A stretch of DNA of 43,247 nucleotides from Acidovorax sp. (GTDB lineage Bacteria > Pseudomonadota > Gammaproteobacteria > Burkholderiales > Burkholderiaceae_C), in assembly GCF_016783915.1 (NCBI RefSeq), contig NZ_JADHVT010000026.1:1-43247 (forward strand), read 5' to 3'. The notes under the pieces were generated by a model. That model saw only the letters and a list, made by a program, of their open reading frames with translations. It did no database searches and was not told the DNA's origin. This document shows, piece by piece, positions 43,057 through 43,247 of the stretch; within the stretch, counting starts at the first letter, position 1, and the number at the start of each line of letters is the position of its first letter. The translations under genes were made by a program, and so were the position numbers.

Positions 43057-43247
43057 ATGTCACACACCCTGCCCCTGTCCGCCCCTTCCATGCTGGCCCC
43101 GCGCCTTTCTGACCTGGCCTTGCTGCTGGTCGCCGTGGTGTGGGGCACCAGCTATGGCGTAGCTAAGGGGGCCCTGGTGTTCTACGCGGTTCTGGGCTTT
43201 TTGGCCGTGCGCTTCATCCTGACCTTTGCCGTGCTGCTCCCGGCCCT
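43057..43247 (+). CDS. EamA/DMT-family transporter (C-terminal part beyond window)
   Basis: First 63 codons only. After a short Leu/Pro-rich lead the sequence LALLLVAVVWGTSYGVAKGA is the first EamA helix (WGxxY/F motif), followed by a second helix starting YAVLGFLAVRFILTFAVLL (with the conserved R-F). Start could be the ATG at 43057 or 43090. Substrate unknown; pairing with a divergent LysR gene is the standard arrangement for small metabolite exporters. Confidence 0.82.
   Translation, partial: MSHTLPLSAPSMLAPRLSDLALLLVAVVWGTSYGVAKGALVFYAVLGFLAVRFILTFAVLLPA

Overview
The window reads as chromosomal DNA of a high-GC betaproteobacterium of the family Comamonadaceae, most like Acidovorax. The evidence is the family-level look of the proteins, a cbb3-oxidase/FNR/hemN region, a zapA-6S RNA pair, and two kinds of short dispersed repeat that I remember from Comamonadaceae genomes. 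No database was searched; all names come from reading motifs.

Region 1 (1-15300, minus strand) is one long, tightly packed corrinoid operon under a cobalamin riboswitch: btuB (TonB-dependent receptor), cobB, cobU, btuF-btuC-btuD (ABC importer), an ExbB/TolQ-like channel, a DUF2149 protein, a very large CobN-like protein, cobO, cbiB, cobD and a HipA-like kinase cut by the window edge. Most junctions are 1-4 bp stop/start overlaps. Corrin-ring genes and the CobS/CobT partners of CobN are absent, so this is an uptake, salvage and late-assembly locus. The CobN-like protein has a signal peptide, a Pro-rich linker and a C-terminal membrane anchor, and is made with an ExbB-like protein and a protein whose membrane segment looks like ExbD. 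I propose a proton-motive-force-driven periplasmic CobN machine; this is the most novel candidate in the window.

Region 2 (15485-17285, plus strand) holds a short ZapB-like coiled-coil gene, zapA, the 6S RNA gene (closing stem and terminator visible) and a TauE/SafE permease. Region 3 (17355-21118, minus) is a translationally coupled pair for cyclic-di-GMP: an HD-GYP phosphodiesterase and a PAS-GGDEF-EAL protein.

Region 4 (21322-33123) is a microaerobic respiration island: a COG2836-type membrane protein, hemN, fnr, a small membrane protein, fixH/ccoH, ccoG, ccoPQON, ccoS, ccoI and a universal stress protein. Three FNR-type boxes are visible. Each is centred exactly 61.5 bp from a start codon (hemN, ccoN, usp), implying one promoter design. 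The box between ccoI and usp also sits 41.5 bp from the annotated ccoI start.

Region 5 (33187-35782) is a divergent LysR regulator/DHA2-type MFS exporter pair with an inverted-repeat operator. Region 6 (35821-41644, minus) is a malonate-use cluster: GntR regulator, malonyl-CoA decarboxylase, Bug-type binding protein, crotonase, malonyl-CoA synthetase. Region 7 (42021-43247) is a second divergent LysR/transporter pair (EamA, cut by the edge) around a perfect 9-bp inverted repeat. No tRNA, rRNA, transposase, phage gene or CRISPR array was seen.
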